Shown piece after piece: positions 33,672 through 33,729 of a stretch of DNA of 33,729 bases. The stretch covers positions 1 to 33,729 of the forward strand of contig JAPKDL010000025.1 of the NCBI GenBank assembly GCA_028822585.1. Reading direction: 5' to 3'. The translations under genes and the position numbers were made by a program. The stretch's first letter is position 1; every line of letters starts with the position of its first letter. The DNA is from Alphaproteobacteria bacterium (GTDB lineage: Bacteria; Pseudomonadota; Alphaproteobacteria; UBA8366; GCA-2717185). The notes under the pieces are model-generated. The model ran no database searches and was not told where the DNA came from. It was given only the letters and a program-made list of their open reading frames with translations.

Positions 33672-33729
33672 TAGCGTAAAATAGTAATTTACCATAAATT
33701 TCCCTATAGACCATTTATTTCCATCGTTT

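Noticed and set aside
1-33729. CRISPR array, tRNA or rRNA genes, insertion sequences, phage or defence genes
   Set aside because: Scanning the intergenic gaps showed no regular repeats, cloverleaf-like sequence, transposase or integrase motif; all long stretches are accounted for by the genes listed.

Overview
The window looks like chromosomal DNA of a free-living alphaproteobacterium, moderately GC-rich with GC-leaning third codon positions. The main reasons are a GST-fold protein ending in the PPPHYADLDF-type tail typical of the alphaproteobacterial division factor FzlA, a bactofilin, a thrS-infC ... rpmI-rplT-pheS-pheT translation block, and a large stock of acyl-CoA genes of the kind common in marine or soil Rhodospirillales-like lineages. 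The assignment below class level is inference. I see no tRNA, rRNA, CRISPR array, insertion sequence, phage gene or replication origin. No gap between genes exceeds about 190 bases.

Layout. (1) 1-5303: mixed housekeeping genes: FzlA-like protein, a membrane-anchored TPR protein (minus), a YeeZ-like epimerase-fold protein overlapping an alpha/beta-hydrolase lipoprotein, a TauD-type dioxygenase, and an ABHD10-like hydrolase (minus). (2) 5360-7493: a GT4 and a GT9 glycosyltransferase, 7 bases apart, probably for surface polysaccharide or LPS. (3) 7568-16112: the translation block thrS, infC, rpmI, rplT, pheS, pheT. Its usual infC-rpmI junction is split by a minus-strand SDR/enoyl-CoA hydratase pair with its own terminator. 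infC appears to start on AUA. (4) 16228-21113: a J-domain protein, an amidase, and on the minus strand an AhpD/CMD-like protein followed by a class I aminotransferase. A bactofilin gene follows whose 5' end looks frameshifted. (5) 21119-24446 (minus): methyltransferase, acyl-CoA-dehydrogenase-fold protein, thiolase-like protein, a tight operon. (6) 24625-33671 (plus): acyl-CoA ligase, enoyl-CoA hydratase, acyl-CoA dehydrogenase, and two tandem-domain CaiB/BaiF CoA-transferases. A minus-strand remnant of a fused biotin-dependent acyl-CoA carboxylase sits between the hydratase and the dehydrogenase.

Regions 5 and 6 together supply activation (ligase or CoA transfer), dehydrogenation, hydration and a thiolase-like step. 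They suggest a degradation route for a carboxylic acid, possibly branched or cyclic; the substrate cannot be read from the sequence. I found no clear undescribed defence or mobile system. The most interesting items are the AUA start of infC with the 37-codon ORF that bridges thrS and infC, the carboxylase fusion remnant, the bactofilin frameshift, and the unequal active sites of the double CoA-transferases.
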